From Rhizorhapis sp. SPR117 (lineage in GTDB: Bacteria; Pseudomonadota; Alphaproteobacteria; Sphingomonadales; Sphingomonadaceae): a stretch of DNA of 64,000 bases. Both the position numbers and the translations under genes were made by a program. Below are positions 1-10,220 of the stretch, piece after piece (within the stretch, counting starts at the first letter, position 1; each line of letters begins with the position of its first letter). The stretch spans positions 7,348 through 71,347 of the forward strand of contig NZ_JAKKIE010000017.1 of the NCBI RefSeq assembly GCF_021742065.1, in the 5' to 3' direction. The notes under the pieces were generated by a model that had not been told where the DNA came from, searched no databases, and saw nothing but the letters and a program-made list of their open reading frames with translations.

Positions 1-1362
1 CTTGCCACATACGCCGATGCCTTCATCGAGTGCCATGTCATTGCCGATGCCGATGACTTTGGTCAGTGCTGTGGGGCCATCGCCGATCAGGGTTGCACCC
101 TTGATGGGATCGCCAAGCCTGCCGTTTTCTATCCGGTAAGCCTCTGTACAGGAAAAGACGAATTTCCCGGACACGATGTCGACCTGTCCTCCGCCGAAGC
201 TTTTGGCGAAAATGCCTTTTTTGACGCGGGATAGAAGTTCGGCAGGGTCATCGTTGCCGCCGCGCATGAATGTGTTGGTCATGCGCGGCATGGGCGCATG
301 GGCAAAGCTTTCACGGCGACCGTTGCCGGTGGGCGCGACGCCCATCAGCCGTGCATTGAGACGGTCCTGCATATAGTTTTTGAGAATGCCGTCCTCGATC
401 AGGATGTTTTCCTGCGTGGGCGTGCCTTCGTCATCGATGGACAGCGAGCCGCGTCGGTTCATGATGCTGCCATCATCGACCACGGTAACACCTGGCGCGG
501 CGACGCGTTGGCCGATGCGTCCGGAAAACGCAGACGTGCCCTTGCGATTGAAGTCACCTTCCAGCCCATGGCCGATGGCTTCATGCAATAACACGCCGGG
601 CCAGCCAGGGCCCAGAAGGACGGTCATTTCACCCGCAGGCGCGGCGACAGAGCGCAGGTTGACACTTGCCTGAGCGATCGCCTCGTCAATGGCGCGGTTC
701 CAGTTTTCCGGTTTGAACAAATCATCATAAAGATAGCGTCCGCCCATGCCGAATACGCCGCTTTCACGCCGCCCGTTTTCTTCAAGAATGACGGAGACGT
801 TCAAGCGCACCAGCGGGCGAATATCGTTGGCGGTAAAGCCATCTGCGCGGATGATGTCGATGACGCTCCAGCTTCCGGCCAGGCTGACCGAAACTTGCGC
901 TACACGAGGATCGCGTTCGCGGGCGATGGTGTTGATCTGTTCACACAATGCCACCTTTTTGGCGAATGGCACCAGCTCAAGCGGATTGGCGTCGGTATAA
1001 AGATGTCGGTTGGTGCGTTTTGGCGGAGGCGCTGGCGGGGTTTTTGCGGGGTCGAGCAGGGTCAGCGTTTCCGCGGCCCGGCGGATGGCTGCCTCGCTGA
1101 TGTCATTGGCGTGTGAAAAGCCGGTCATTTCGCCGGATATGCCCCGAAGGCCAAAGCCTGCATCTGTGCTGTAGTCAGCGGTTTTCAATCGCCCATCATC
1201 GAAGCCAAAGCTCTCATTCGCGCGATATTGCAGATATAGTTCACCGTCATCGCAATTTTTGAGCGCTTCATGTGTCAGGCGCTGGGCGCCCTCGGGGTCG
1301 AGGGCGCCTTCGCGGTACAGGAACTTGCGGACGTCGTGAATTTCGGATGATGTATCGGTCAT
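1..1362 (-). CDS. tldD: TldD family metalloprotease, 3' end cut by window
   Basis: Reading the minus strand from the ATG at 1362 gives an uninterrupted protein of 454 codons that continues beyond base 1. It carries the TldD/PmbA metal site LLHEAIGHGLEGDF (HExxxH type) near the middle, preceded by the typical ERDPRVAQV and GVFGMGG segments and followed by QENILIEDGILKNYM. TldD with its partner PmbA (TldE) forms a cytoplasmic protease that degrades unfolded peptides and matures some modified peptides. The start is followed by MTDTSSEIHDVRKFLYREG, usual for the family. No partner gene is present in the window. The zinc-finger gene at 1381-1611 lies only 18 bases upstream on the same strand, so the two probably share a transcript. 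Family assignment is firm; only the last few residues are missing. Confidence 0.93.
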   Translation of the reverse strand, partial: MTDTSSEIHDVRKFLYREGALDPEGAQRLTHEALKNCDDGELYLQYRANESFGFDDGRLKTADYSTDAGFGLRGISGEMTGFSHANDISEAAIRRAAETLTLLDPAKTPPAPPPKRTNRHLYTDANPLELVPFAKKVALCEQINTIARERDPRVAQVSVSLAGSWSVIDIIRADGFTANDIRPLVRLNVSVILEENGRRESGVFGMGGRYLYDDLFKPENWNRAIDEAIAQASVNLRSVAAPAGEMTVLLGPGWPGVLLHEAIGHGLEGDFNRKGTSAFSGRIGQRVAAPGVTVVDDGSIMNRRGSLSIDDEGTPTQENILIEDGILKNYMQDRLNARLMGVAPTGNGRRESFAHAPMPRMTNTFMRGGNDDPAELLSRVKKGIFAKSFGGGQVDIVSGKFVFSCTEAYRIENGRLGDPIKGATLIGDGPTALTKVIGIGNDMALDEGIGVCGK

Positions 1363-1380
1363 GATGCCGATATAGGCAAG

Positions 1381-1611
1381 TCAGGCCGCTTGTGCACCCT
1401 CATCTTCGTCCTGCTGCGGCAAATTGTCGGCAGGCCCCCCGATCAGGACGAAGCGACGGTCGCAATAGCCGCATTCCACATAGCCTTTTTCGTCAATTTC
1501 CAGAAAGACGCGCGGATGGCCCAGTGCGGCGGCTGCGCCTGAAATGTCAGACGCGCCATCGCAGGATACGCGCGTTTTGGATGTACGGACGATTTCGGGC
1601 GGCTGGATCAT
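1381..1611 (-). CDS. Small zinc-finger domain protein (zf-CHCC type)
   Basis: A 76-residue protein starting MIQPPEIVRTSKTRVSCDG. It has the pattern C17, H32, then CGYC at 47-50, which matches the CHCC zinc-finger family related to the mitochondrial complex I accessory subunit NDUFS6; the conserved VECGYCDRRFVL block is characteristic. The C-terminus is acidic (QQDEDEG). I chose this ATG rather than longer in-frame starts because the family begins shortly before the first Cys and the longer version would run back over the start of the divergent ABC gene. It sits directly upstream of tldD on the same strand. The precise role in bacteria is not established. Confidence 0.85.
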   Translation of the reverse strand: MIQPPEIVRTSKTRVSCDGASDISGAAAALGHPRVFLEIDEKGYVECGYCDRRFVLIGGPADNLPQQDEDEGAQAA

Positions 1612-1728
1612 GGAAGCGGGCCTTATCACCGCTTTTTCCGCGGTGCAATAAAAGGAGTGATAGATCTCTGGTCCTGCTAAACCATAGTTTGCTTTGCCTC
1701 TAAAGGCAGGAGCGCTATTAGCCGCCGC

Positions 1729-2664
1729 ATGACTCAAGAGAACGCTACTCAGAACGCCATCGAAATCGAGGGTTTGTCCAAGGTCTATGCCGGCGGTAAA
1801 CAGGCCCTCGATAATATCATGCTGAATGTGCCCCGTGGGCAGATTATGGGCCTGCTGGGTCCCAATGGGGCGGGCAAATCGACGCTGATCAATATTCTTT
1901 CCGGCATGGTCAATAAAACAGGCGGCACGGCCCGGATATGGGGTTTCGACATCACGCAAAACCCGCGCAATGCGAAAAACAGCATTGGCGTGGTGCCGCA
2001 GGAAATCGTCTTCGATCCATTTTTCACACCGTTTGAAACGCTGGAGAATCAGGCGGGCTTTTATGGCGTGCCCAAATCACGGCGCCGGACGATGGAATTA
2101 TTGCGCGCAGTTCATCTGGAGGACAAGGCCAACGCCTATGCCCGCACGCTGTCGGGTGGGATGAAACGTCGGCTGCTGGTTGCAAAGGCCATGGTTCATT
2201 CGCCGCCAATTCTGGTTCTGGACGAACCGACCGCCGGTGTGGATATCGAATTGCGGCAACAGCTATGGGCCTATGTCCGCCAATTGAACGAGCAGGGCGT
2301 TACCATTGTTCTGACTACGCATTATCTGGAAGAGGCGGAGGAACTGTGCGATCGCATTGCCATCATCAACCATGGTCGTCTGATCGCTAACAAACCCACG
2401 CGCGAACTGGTCAACATGGCGCAGGAAAAGGTGGTCGAGGTGACAGTTGACCGCGATCTGGAGGAAGTGCCGGTCGCGTCCTGCTTTGAAAAGATTGAAC
2501 TGACTGCGGCGCGTGTCCTGACGATCACCTATCTCAAGGCTGAGGCGAATGCAGGCGATGTGCTGGCGGCTGTGCAGAAGGAAGGATTGGGCATTGTCGA
2601 TGTTTCGACGCGGGAACCTGATCTGGAGGATGTATTCCTTCATTTGACGCGACAAGCCGCATAG
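1729..2664 (+). CDS. ABC transporter ATP-binding protein
   Basis: A 311-residue ATPase subunit of an ABC-2 type exporter. Visible motifs are Walker A GPNGAGKST (about residues 44-52), signature LSGGMKRR, Walker B ILVLDEPTAGVD and the H-loop TTHYLEEAEE; a C-terminal ~80-residue extension follows, as in YadG/CcmA-like proteins. It would energise a membrane permease for export of a drug, lipid or polysaccharide. No permease gene lies next to it: the gene upstream is divergent and nadB follows, so its membrane partner must be encoded elsewhere. The start ATG at 1729 gives MTQENATQNAIEIEGLSKVY. The substrate cannot be told from the sequence. Confidence 0.9.
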   Translation: MTQENATQNAIEIEGLSKVYAGGKQALDNIMLNVPRGQIMGLLGPNGAGKSTLINILSGMVNKTGGTARIWGFDITQNPRNAKNSIGVVPQEIVFDPFFTPFETLENQAGFYGVPKSRRRTMELLRAVHLEDKANAYARTLSGGMKRRLLVAKAMVHSPPILVLDEPTAGVDIELRQQLWAYVRQLNEQGVTIVLTTHYLEEAEELCDRIAIINHGRLIANKPTRELVNMAQEKVVEVTVDRDLEEVPVASCFEKIELTAARVLTITYLKAEANAGDVLAAVQKEGLGIVDVSTREPDLEDVFLHLTRQAA

Positions 2665-2763
2665 TCTTTACATCGGTCGTGCCGATCGGGCGGAGACCCG
2701 GCGGTGTGGCGTTTTTTGCACGTCCCTCGATTTCGCCTGGGACTATTGGATAAGATAGAGAGC

Positions 2764-4368
2764 ATGCCCACCGAGATTTACGATGTTGTCATCATCGGTT
2801 CTGGCGCCGCAGGGCTTACGGCCGCGATAAACCTGGCTCAGGATAAAAGCGTGCTGGTCCTTGCCAAGGGCGCGATCAATGGTGGTTCGACCAGTTGGGC
2901 GCAGGGTGGCATTGCGGCTGTTCTGGATGCCGGCGATACGTTTGAAAGCCATGTCCACGATACGATGATCGCAGGCGCAGGCCTCAACAATCGAGAGACA
3001 GTGGAATTCGTCGTATCCAATGCACCCGGCGCAATCGATCGACTGGCAACGCTGGGCGTCCCATTCAACGCAGGCGCGGATTTTGGTGAGCGTTGGCATC
3101 TGACGCAGGAAGGCGGCCATAGCCATCGGCGCATTGTGCATGTGGATGACGCGACCGGCGCAGCGGTGCAGGCGGCGTTGACTCGCGCGGCAGAGGCCAA
3201 CCCCAACATAACGCTGATGCCCGACATGGTTGCCATTGACCTTATCACCAGCCGTAATGCCGAGAAATATTCGGGCGATGGCCATGTCTGGGGCGTCTAT
3301 GCCTTCAACAAGGCAACCGGTCATGTCGATGCCTTTGCCGGGCGGGCCACCATATTGGCGACCGGCGGGGCAGGGCGGACCTATCTGTTTTCCACTGCGC
3401 CGCGGGGAGCGACCGGGGATGGCATCGCCATGGCCTGGCGTGCGGGATGCCGTGTTTCCAATATGGAAATGAACCAGTTTCATCCAACCTGTCTTTATAA
3501 TCTGGAGGTCAAAAACTTCCTGATAACTGAAGCGATGCGGGGTGAGGGCGGCCTATTGAAGCTGCCCCCCGGCGTTCCGGGCGGCGGCAAACGCTTCATG
3601 GACCGGCATGACAAGCGCGGCGAACTTGCGCCCCGTGATGTGGTGGCGCGGGCAATCGACCACGAAATCAAGCGGCTGGGCCTCGACTATGTCCACCTCG
3701 ACATCAGCCACAAGCCGCCCGAGTTCATCAAGGAACATTTCCCTACTATTTATGCGCGGTTGCTGGACCTCGATATCGACATAACGAAGGAACCGATTCC
3801 GGTCGTTCCCGCCCAGCATTATACCTGCGGCGGTGTGATCATCGACCTTAATGGCTGCACGGACCTGCCGGGCCTTTATGCGGCGGGCGAAGTGAGTGAG
3901 AGCGGCCTGCACGGCGCCAATCGCCTGGCGTCCAATTCTTTGCTGGAATGCTTCGTCTTTGGTGAAGCTGCGGCACGGCATATTGACGCAAACTGGGACA
4001 GCCTGCCACCGCCGCCGCCTATCCGGCCATGGGATGAAAGCCGGGTCACCGACAGCGACGAGGAAGTCATCGTCAAGCACAATTGGGCAGAAATCCGGCG
4101 TTTCATGTGGGACTATGTTGGCATTGTGCGCACCACCAAGCGGTTGGAACGTGCCCATCATCGCGTGAATCTGCTCGCGCAGGAGGTTGATGAATATTAC
4201 GGCAATTTCCGTGTTACGCCGGATCTCATCGAATTACGCAACTTGTTGGAAGTCGCGCGCCTGATCGTGCGGTCAGCGCTTTACCGCAAGGAAAGTCGGG
4301 GCCTGCATTATGTGCTCGATTATCCCGACATGCTGCCGCTCGCGCGCGATACCGTTCTGATACCCTAA
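2764..4368 (+). CDS. nadB: L-aspartate oxidase
   Basis: A 534-residue flavoprotein that oxidises L-aspartate to iminoaspartate, the first step of de novo NAD synthesis. The N-terminus [18 protein letters not shown] has the dinucleotide-binding GxGxxG motif; other family hallmarks are [13 protein letters not shown], the FAD-site [21 protein letters not shown] and the segment [14 protein letters not shown] place the start at the ATG 2764 because the flavin motif normally lies within the first 15 residues; an upstream GTG at 2704 would add 20 atypical residues. nadA and nadC are not adjacent. The stop codon overlaps that of the convergent ruvX by two bases. Confidence 0.95.
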   Translation: MPTEIYDVVIIGSGAAGLTAAINLAQDKSVLVLAKGAINGGSTSWAQGGIAAVLDAGDTFESHVHDTMIAGAGLNNRETVEFVVSNAPGAIDRLATLGVPFNAGADFGERWHLTQEGGHSHRRIVHVDDATGAAVQAALTRAAEANPNITLMPDMVAIDLITSRNAEKYSGDGHVWGVYAFNKATGHVDAFAGRATILATGGAGRTYLFSTAPRGATGDGIAMAWRAGCRVSNMEMNQFHPTCLYNLEVKNFLITEAMRGEGGLLKLPPGVPGGGKRFMDRHDKRGELAPRDVVARAIDHEIKRLGLDYVHLDISHKPPEFIKEHFPTIYARLLDLDIDITKEPIPVVPAQHYTCGGVIIDLNGCTDLPGLYAAGEVSESGLHGANRLASNSLLECFVFGEAAARHIDANWDSLPPPPPIRPWDESRVTDSDEEVIVKHNWAEIRRFMWDYVGIVRTTKRLERAHHRVNLLAQEVDEYYGNFRVTPDLIELRNLLEVARLIVRSALYRKESRGLHYVLDYPDMLPLARDTVLIP

Positions 4369-4796
4369 TAGATTGAGAATTCTCCGCAAAGCGCGTCGAT
4401 CGCGCCTTGCAGAATGTAGCTGGCGGCCAGTTTGTCGACCAGCTCGCTACGTCGCGCGCGGCTGGCGTCGGCATCGATCAGCGTGCGGGTGACAGCTTGC
4501 GTTGACCAGCGTTCGTCCCATAGCAATATGGGCAGGCCAAGGTCGGCGATATTGCGGGCGAAAGCGCGGCTCGACTGGCTTCGTGGCGATTCACTGCCAT
4601 CCAGATTGAAGGGCAGGCCGATGACAATGCCCTTTACCAGTTGTTCGGTGATGAATCTGGCCAGTATCGCCTTGTCCTTGGTGAATTTCGTCCGCGCTAT
4701 GGTGTGTGCGGGGCTGGCAATGGACCAGCCCGCATCGCACAGCGCAAGGCCAATGGTTTTCGTGCCGACATCCAGCCCGATCATCCGCCCGCCCAT
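4365..4796 (-). CDS. ruvX: Putative pre-16S rRNA nuclease / Holliday junction resolvase YqgF
   Basis: A 143-residue RNase H-fold protein. Family signatures are visible in order: [17 protein letters not shown] at the N-terminus, [28 protein letters not shown] and the C-terminal [14 protein letters not shown]. YqgF/RuvX is implicated in 16S rRNA 5'-end maturation and was earlier predicted to resolve Holliday junctions. Length is normal for the family. It ends head-on into nadB, overlapping its stop. The start could also be the Met at residue 5 (MIGLD), which would lie closer to the first strand of the fold. Confidence 0.93.
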   Translation of the reverse strand: MGGRMIGLDVGTKTIGLALCDAGWSIASPAHTIARTKFTKDKAILARFITEQLVKGIVIGLPFNLDGSESPRSQSSRAFARNIADLGLPILLWDERWSTQAVTRTLIDADASRARRSELVDKLAASYILQGAIDALCGEFSIY

Positions 4797-4834
4797 GGGC
4801 AGCGCGGCGCGGAACTGATTGCGGTCAGCCGTAA

Positions 4835-5941
4835 TCAGTGCATCAGAAATATCTTCAGCCTTTCGTTCGCGTCCGCCCGGACATTGGCCCAGAACAAGCC
4901 ATAATCATAGACATGGTAATTATTACCGGGAAGCACGAAGGGGCCCAGTTCAGGCGGCTGGCCGATCAACAGAAATCCCTGTCTATCACAGCGTGCCGAA
5001 ACGGCGCCTAGTATCAGCGCCATCTGATTCATCGCATCGGCAAGGCCGAGCGTCCCCAGGTTTTTACGCGCGGCGGCGGCGCTATCGGGCGCGCCGGTCA
5101 GCGGATTGGTGCATAGCATCCGTGTGCCCTTGCGCGGGTGTCCGGTCAGGCCTGTGCCGCTATCATAAACATTCCGAACCATCGACGTGTCGGCAGGTTC
5201 AGCGAAGCTTTGCCAGCCAAGGATGCAATTGGCCTGATCCTTTCCGGTGCAGGCGGGCAAGCCGAGCGCGGGCAAATCGGTTTGTATCGATACCGGCCAG
5301 CCGACGATGTAGGCGGCAACGATTCGCCGGGCCAGAGGTGTTCCGGCCACCTCGTCCCGCAGTAACCGCATGAGATGTAGCGATCCCTGGCTATGTGCGG
5401 CCAGGATAATGGGGCCGACCGGGTTTTGCGACAGAAAATAGGCGAAGGCCGACGCCACATCGCGATAGGCCGCGTCTATTGCCTTTTGCGCAGCGCTTTT
5501 AGGGGTCAGAAAAGCACCGAAAGTCGCCTGTCGGTAACGTGGCGCCCAGACCGCGCCCGCACCGTTAAAGGCACTCGCTTGCCCCTTGATGAACAATTTG
5601 GCGTAATAGGCCGACTCCTCATCATTCAGCGGGGCGTTCCAGTGAGTCCGTTCCCGGTAAGAAGTCGGATGAATGAAGAATATGGCGGCTTGACCGTCGT
5701 GATTGGCGGCTATGCCCTTTGGCGTCCACAGAGCTGGGTTATCGCGGCTGATGTCAGGTCGCGCATACCACATTGATTTTTTTACATAAGCACCCGTGCC
5801 CAGTGGCTTTGGCTCTGTATAGGCCACGGACGGGACCATCGCCGCTGTAATGAGCTGCTGTCCCCAGATCCGGTATATAAAGGCGGTGGTAACGGCGAGC
5901 ATAATCAGTGTCGCAATTATATAGAGGAATTTTCGGGCCAA
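4835..5941 (-). CDS. DUF3089 domain-containing alpha/beta-hydrolase-like protein
   Basis: A 368-residue protein with one N-terminal membrane anchor (about residues 4-26, [16 protein letters not shown]) followed by a periplasmic hydrolase-like domain. The segment [16 protein letters not shown] has the nucleophile elbow form (S in HSQGS), and [16 protein letters not shown] and the C-terminal [14 protein letters not shown] are typical of DUF3089 proteins, which are common in sphingomonads. The substrate is unknown. It lies downstream of nothing on its strand except ruvX 38 bases further on, and is divergent from gatC across 146 bases. Confidence 0.85.
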   Translation of the reverse strand: MARKFLYIIATLIMLAVTTAFIYRIWGQQLITAAMVPSVAYTEPKPLGTGAYVKKSMWYARPDISRDNPALWTPKGIAANHDGQAAIFFIHPTSYRERTHWNAPLNDEESAYYAKLFIKGQASAFNGAGAVWAPRYRQATFGAFLTPKSAAQKAIDAAYRDVASAFAYFLSQNPVGPIILAAHSQGSLHLMRLLRDEVAGTPLARRIVAAYIVGWPVSIQTDLPALGLPACTGKDQANCILGWQSFAEPADTSMVRNVYDSGTGLTGHPRKGTRMLCTNPLTGAPDSAAAARKNLGTLGLADAMNQMALILGAVSARCDRQGFLLIGQPPELGPFVLPGNNYHVYDYGLFWANVRADANERLKIFLMH

Positions 5942-6087
5942 AGCGGCTCTCCAATGGTGCAGTGCAACATAATTCGCCTGGGAGCAATTTCGTTTCTGTG
6001 CATGTTGAGTGCGTTCAATGCAACAGCGCGGAAGACTTTGGGCTGAAGCCGCTTGAAGCGGCGCTTATGCGGTGCTAGCGGCGAGCC

Positions 6088-6375
6088 ATGTCAGTCGATC
6101 ATGCAACCGTCAAGAAAATCGCCAGTCTGGCCCGCATCGCAATCAATGATGCCGAAGCCGATGCATTGGTGCCCGAACTCAACAACATCCTTGGCTGGGT
6201 GGAACAATTGGGGGAGGTGGACGTCACCGGCATAGAGCCGATGACGGCTGTTATTCCCAATCAGACACGCCTGCGCGATGATGTGGTGACGGACGGTAAT
6301 GTCCGGGAAAAAGTGCTGGCTAATGCCCCACAGGCCGAACATGGCTTTTTTGCGGTGCCGAAGGTGATCGAATGA
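6088..6375 (+). CDS. gatC: Asp-tRNA(Asn)/Glu-tRNA(Gln) amidotransferase subunit C
   Basis: A 95-residue protein with the GatC pattern: [11 protein letters not shown] at the start, [12 protein letters not shown], and the C-terminal [19 protein letters not shown] that wraps around GatA. GatC stabilises the GatAB complex, which converts misacylated Glu-tRNA(Gln) or Asp-tRNA(Asn) to the correct aminoacyl-tRNA. It overlaps gatA by four bases (ATGA), the usual sign of translational coupling. Confidence 0.96.
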   Translation: MSVDHATVKKIASLARIAINDAEADALVPELNNILGWVEQLGEVDVTGIEPMTAVIPNQTRLRDDVVTDGNVREKVLANAPQAEHGFFAVPKVIE

Positions 6376-7859
6376 TGACCGGGAATCTGACCGATCTTAC
6401 CGTCGCGGGAATCCGTGATGGTTTCCGCAAGGGCGAATTCACCGCGCGCGAAGTGGCGCAGGCGTTCAACGCCAATGTAGCCGCTGCCAAGGCTTTGAAC
6501 GCATTCATCATCGAAACGCCTGATCACGCGCTTGCGGCTGCCGATGCCGCCGACAAGGCGCGCAGCGACGACAAGCTGCTGCCGCTTTCGGGGGTGCCCA
6601 TCGGCATGAAGGACCTGTTCTGTACGCAGGGCGTGCAGACCACGGCGGCCAGCCATATATTGGAAGGGTTTACGCCGACCTATGAATCCACTGTTTCCCG
6701 CCATTTGTTTGAGGCAGGAGCGGGGATGCTGGGCAAGATGAACCTGGACCAGTTCGCTATGGGGTCATCCAACGAAACCAGCTATTTCGGCAATGTGATT
6801 TCGCCCTGGCGGCGTAGCGACGGCGGCAATGCCGATCTGGCGCCCGGTGGTTCTTCGGGTGGCAGTTCGGCAGCGATTGCGGCGCGGTTGTGTCCCGCGG
6901 CAACGGGCACCGACACCGGCGGATCGATTCGCCAGCCTGCGGCCTTTACGGGCATTTCCGGGATCAAGCCGACCTATGGCCGTTGCTCGCGCTGGGGCAT
7001 CGTGGCGTTTGCCAGTTCGCTGGATCAGGCCGGACCAATGGCGCGCGACGTGCGCGATTGCGCGATCATGTTGGAAAATATGGCGGGTTTCGACCCGCGC
7101 GACGCGACCTCGCTCGACCTGCCGGTGCCGAAATGGGAAGAGGGACTTTCCAGCAATCTGAAGGGCAAGCGGATCGGCATCCCTACCGAATATCGTGTTG
7201 AAGGCATGCCAGCCGAAATCGAAGCGCTCTGGCAACAGGGCGTTGCATGGATGAAGGATGCGGGCGCGGAAATCGTTGATGTTTCCCTGCCGCATACCCG
7301 TTACGCGCTGCCCACTTATTATATCATCGCGCCTGCGGAGGCATCGTCCAACCTCGCACGCTATGACGGCGTGCGTTATGGATTGCGTGACCTGCCTGAA
7401 GGGGCGGGGTTGCAAGACATGTACGCCGCCACCCGTGCCGCAGGATTCGGGCCAGAGGTCAAACGCCGCATCATGATCGGCACCTATGTGCTTTCCGCCG
7501 GTTTCTACGACGCCTATTATACGCAGGCGCAGAAGGTCCGGACGCTGATCGCCCGGGATTTCGAACAGGCATGGGAAAAGTGTGACCTGCTGCTCACCCC
7601 GACCGCGCCGAGTGCCGCGTTTGCGCTGGGCGAAAAGCAGGCCGATCCGCTGGCGATGTATTTGAACGACGTGTTCACTGTGCCTGCCTCGCTGGCTGGC
7701 CTGCCTGCCATGTCGGTTCCGGGCGGCCTTGATTCTCAGGGCCTGCCGCTGGGTCTGCAGATCATCGGCAAGCCGTTGGACGAACAGGGCGTGCTGAATG
7801 CGGGTCTGGCGATAGAGGAACGTGCGGGTTTCACGGCGCGACCCGACCAGTGGTGGTAA
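6372..7859 (+). CDS. gatA: Asp-tRNA(Asn)/Glu-tRNA(Gln) amidotransferase subunit A
   Basis: A 495-residue amidase-signature protein that releases ammonia from glutamine for the transamidation in GatB. The Lys - cis-Ser - Ser triad is visible: the Lys in [11 protein letters not shown], the cis-Ser in [13 protein letters not shown] and the nucleophile region [11 protein letters not shown]. The C-terminus RPDQWW is complete. Its stop overlaps the start of the following AT-rich gene instead of leading directly into gatB, which is unusual (see the gene at 7850-8239). Confidence 0.97.
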   Translation: MMTGNLTDLTVAGIRDGFRKGEFTAREVAQAFNANVAAAKALNAFIIETPDHALAAADAADKARSDDKLLPLSGVPIGMKDLFCTQGVQTTAASHILEGFTPTYESTVSRHLFEAGAGMLGKMNLDQFAMGSSNETSYFGNVISPWRRSDGGNADLAPGGSSGGSSAAIAARLCPAATGTDTGGSIRQPAAFTGISGIKPTYGRCSRWGIVAFASSLDQAGPMARDVRDCAIMLENMAGFDPRDATSLDLPVPKWEEGLSSNLKGKRIGIPTEYRVEGMPAEIEALWQQGVAWMKDAGAEIVDVSLPHTRYALPTYYIIAPAEASSNLARYDGVRYGLRDLPEGAGLQDMYAATRAAGFGPEVKRRIMIGTYVLSAGFYDAYYTQAQKVRTLIARDFEQAWEKCDLLLTPTAPSAAFALGEKQADPLAMYLNDVFTVPASLAGLPAMSVPGGLDSQGLPLGLQIIGKPLDEQGVLNAGLAIEERAGFTARPDQWW

Positions 7860-8239
7860 AATTGGATGAGGATTTGAAGGATTTTTTGTCGAAGGTGAAT
7901 TCTGACCTTCGGTCGAGCTTTGCTTTAATTTCATTAACTATGATTAGTGGGTTTATCGGTGTGAGAGCTGCAAAACTCGATGATGAATGGTATACTGCTC
8001 CAATCGTATTTGTCTGCATACTTGTACTGTCGTTTTTATATCATTCTATAAGCTACTCAAAATTTGATAAATTATGGTCTTTGATAAATTTGGTACTCTT
8101 ATCGATTTGCGCGATTTTTTTCGTGGGTACACTGGTGAAAAATTTTTGGTTGGCAGGAGGATTGATTGGAGGCTGGGTTTTTTGTTCGGTTTTCTTCCAG
8201 TTTCCTACCAAGATATTTGAGACTATGACCAATGACTGA
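7850..8239 (+). CDS. AT-rich four-helix membrane protein inserted between gatA and gatB, unknown function
   Basis: I do not recognise this 129-residue protein. After a charged N-terminus ([17 protein letters not shown]) it shows four hydrophobic spans at about residues 24-40, 48-66, 76-97 and 99-117, so it is probably an inner-membrane protein. Hand counting gives 84 G+C in 240 bases (7921-8160, 35%), against 37 of 60 in the first gatB line checked (62%). The start is uncertain: GTG 7850 or 7853 inside the end of gatA, or TTG 7862; none has a clear ribosome site. Its stop lies eight bases inside gatB, so both ends overlap essential genes and it is probably translated by coupling. The composition points to recent acquisition from an AT-rich source. 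Confidence 0.7.
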   Translation: MVVKLDEDLKDFLSKVNSDLRSSFALISLTMISGFIGVRAAKLDDEWYTAPIVFVCILVLSFLYHSISYSKFDKLWSLINLVLLSICAIFFVGTLVKNFWLAGGLIGGWVFCSVFFQFPTKIFETMTND

Positions 8240-9734
8240 GTCCACATACAGAATCCAGGGCGCAACCGGCGATTGGGAGGTCGTGATCGGCCTTGAGGTC
8301 CATGCGCAGATCACCTCGCACGCCAAGCTGTTTTCCGGCGCGGCGACGGAATTTGGCGCGGAACCCAATACGCAGGTCAGCCTGATCGATGCAGCGATGC
8401 CCGGCATGTTGCCCGTGCCGAACCGCGAATGCATTCGTCAGGCGGTGCGGACCGGCATGGCGATCAATGCGGTCATCAATAAATGGTCGCGGTTCGACCG
8501 GAAGAATTATTTCTATGCCGACTTGCCGCAGGGCTACCAGATTTCGCAGCTCTATCACCCCATTGTAGGCGAGGGCGAGATTGAGGTGACGCTGGACGAG
8601 AAGGACCCGGACTCTGCTACCAAAACCATCGGCATAGAACGCATCCATGTGGAGCAGGATGCGGGCAAGTTGATGCATGACCAGCATCCGACACGCTCCT
8701 ATGTCGATCTCAATCGCTGCGGCGTCGCGCTGATGGAAATCGTATCGCGGCCCGATATGCGCTCGCCAACGGAAGCCGGGGCCTATCTGCGCAAGCTGCG
8801 CACGATTCTACGCTATGTGGGATCATGCGACGGCAATATGGAGGAAGGCTCCATGCGCGCGGACGTCAATGTGTCGGTGCGCAAGCCCGGTGGCGAATTG
8901 GGCACTCGGACCGAAACGAAGAATGTGAACAGTGTCCGCTTCGTCATGCAAGTCATTGAACATGAAGCCAATCGTCAGGTCGATGTGATCGAATCGGGTG
9001 GCAAGATCGTGCAGGAAACGCGTCTGTTCGACCCGGACAAGAATGAAACCCGGTCGATGCGGTCGAAAGAAGACGCGCATGATTACCGCTATTTCCCCGA
9101 CCCGGACCTGTTGCCGCTGGAACTCGACGACGCCTTTCTGGAGGAATGCCAGCGCTCACTGCCTGAACTGCCCGATGCCAAGCGTCGGCGCTATGAAAGC
9201 GCATTGGGCCTGTCGTCCTACAATGCGGCCGTCCTGACCGCCGAAGCCGAGACCGCCCGCTGGTTCGAGGCATTACTGGCCGAAGGCGCGCGTATCCAGA
9301 AAAAGAGTGAGGCTGAAGTCGCCAAAGCTTCGGCCAACTGGCTGCTTTCCGAACTGTTCGGGGCGCTCAATCGGTTAGGCAAGACATTGGATGACAGCCC
9401 GGTCGGCCCCGAACATGGCGCGGAATTGCTGGCTCTGGTGGCTGACGGCACGCTTTCGGGGACACTCGCCAAGCAGGTTTTCGAGATCATGCTCGAAACC
9501 GGCGACAGCCCTGAAAAAATTGTCGAGGAAAAGGGGTTGAAGCAGACATCGGACACTGGCGCGATTGACGAAGTCATTGCAGGTATCCTCACCGCCAATG
9601 CGGACAAGGTCGAACAATATCGCGGAGGCAAGGAGGCCCTGTTCGGCTTTTTCGTCGGTCAGACGATGAAGGCCATGGGCGGCAAGGCCAACCCGAAGGT
9701 CGTGAACGAGCTGTTGAAGAAGGCACTGGCCTGA
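8232..9734 (+). CDS. gatB: Asp-tRNA(Asn)/Glu-tRNA(Gln) amidotransferase subunit B
   Basis: A 500-residue GatB, the kinase/transamidase subunit that phosphorylates the misacylated tRNA side chain and transfers ammonia. Visible hallmarks are [13 protein letters not shown], the metal-site region [42 protein letters not shown] (family core, two parts), [13 protein letters not shown] and the C-terminal YqeY-like tail ending [18 protein letters not shown]. The start ATG at 8232 lies within the 3' end of the preceding AT-rich gene. The protein itself appears intact, so the intruding gene has not damaged the operon's product. Confidence 0.97.
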   Translation: MTESTYRIQGATGDWEVVIGLEVHAQITSHAKLFSGAATEFGAEPNTQVSLIDAAMPGMLPVPNRECIRQAVRTGMAINAVINKWSRFDRKNYFYADLPQGYQISQLYHPIVGEGEIEVTLDEKDPDSATKTIGIERIHVEQDAGKLMHDQHPTRSYVDLNRCGVALMEIVSRPDMRSPTEAGAYLRKLRTILRYVGSCDGNMEEGSMRADVNVSVRKPGGELGTRTETKNVNSVRFVMQVIEHEANRQVDVIESGGKIVQETRLFDPDKNETRSMRSKEDAHDYRYFPDPDLLPLELDDAFLEECQRSLPELPDAKRRRYESALGLSSYNAAVLTAEAETARWFEALLAEGARIQKKSEAEVAKASANWLLSELFGALNRLGKTLDDSPVGPEHGAELLALVADGTLSGTLAKQVFEIMLETGDSPEKIVEEKGLKQTSDTGAIDEVIAGILTANADKVEQYRGGKEALFGFFVGQTMKAMGGKANPKVVNELLKKALA

Positions 9735-9769
9735 AAATGCGAGTTCGCATTTAGGGGCGGCGTATCGTT

Positions 9770-9946
9770 TCAACCCGGTGGTATTTCTTTCGGACCCCTG
9801 TCCGGTTGATCAAAATCAGGCTTTTCCGGTATGATTTCAGGTGGTTCGTACATCGGGTCCTCGTTCGGCGGGCTGGCGGGCGGGCTTTCCGGTGGCGATT
9901 GGGGTTCGATCGTGTCGGGCGGCGGAACTTCGGGTTGGGTAGCCAT
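9770..9946 (-). CDS. Small proline-rich hypothetical protein
   Basis: A 58-residue reading frame beginning MATQPEVPPPDTIEPQ and ending GPKEIPPG. It is very rich in Pro and acidic residues, has no Cys or His, and no hydrophobic segment, so it is probably disordered and soluble. A good ribosome site (AGGAG, 8 bases before the ATG) supports translation. It lies alone between gatB and the tRNA-Leu gene, convergent with gatB. Function unknown. The start and composition favour a real gene over the alternative frames on either strand here. Confidence 0.55.
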   Translation of the reverse strand: MATQPEVPPPDTIEPQSPPESPPASPPNEDPMYEPPEIIPEKPDFDQPDRGPKEIPPG

Positions 9947-10063
9947 ATGTCATCTCCTGTCGGAACACTTACGTGTGTCCTGCGTAGAGGTTCCACGGCT
10001 TATGCGACCATGTACTTGCCCTTCGTGGCCATCTGCTCTATGCCGCGCCGACCGGCGACCGAT

Positions 10064-10148
10064 GCGGGCGTGGCGAAACTGGTAGACGCGCCAGATTTAG
10101 GTTCTGGTATCGAAAGATGTGGGGGTTCAAGTCCCTTCGCCCGCACCA
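10064..10148 (+). tRNA. tRNA-Leu (anticodon UAG)
   Basis: The 85-base gene has a complete seven-base acceptor stem (GCGGGCG paired with CGCCCGC), discriminator A and an encoded CCA. The anticodon stem CCAGA/TCTGG encloses the loop TTTAGGT with anticodon TAG at 10098-10100, which reads CUN leucine codons. A long variable arm (class II) follows, as expected for leucine tRNAs, and the T-loop GGTTCAAGTCC is standard. It precedes the trigger factor gene by 72 bases. Confidence 0.97.
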
Positions 10149-10220
10149 GTAAAAATGCCAGGCACCCGCATTGGCATAGCCGACGAAATTCCAGCTTTAG
10201 AAGGCGTTAGAGTAGAAAAC

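Noticed and set aside
6765..7934. A 389-codon minus-strand frame opposite gatA
   Set aside because: Antisense shadow; no domain or ribosome site.
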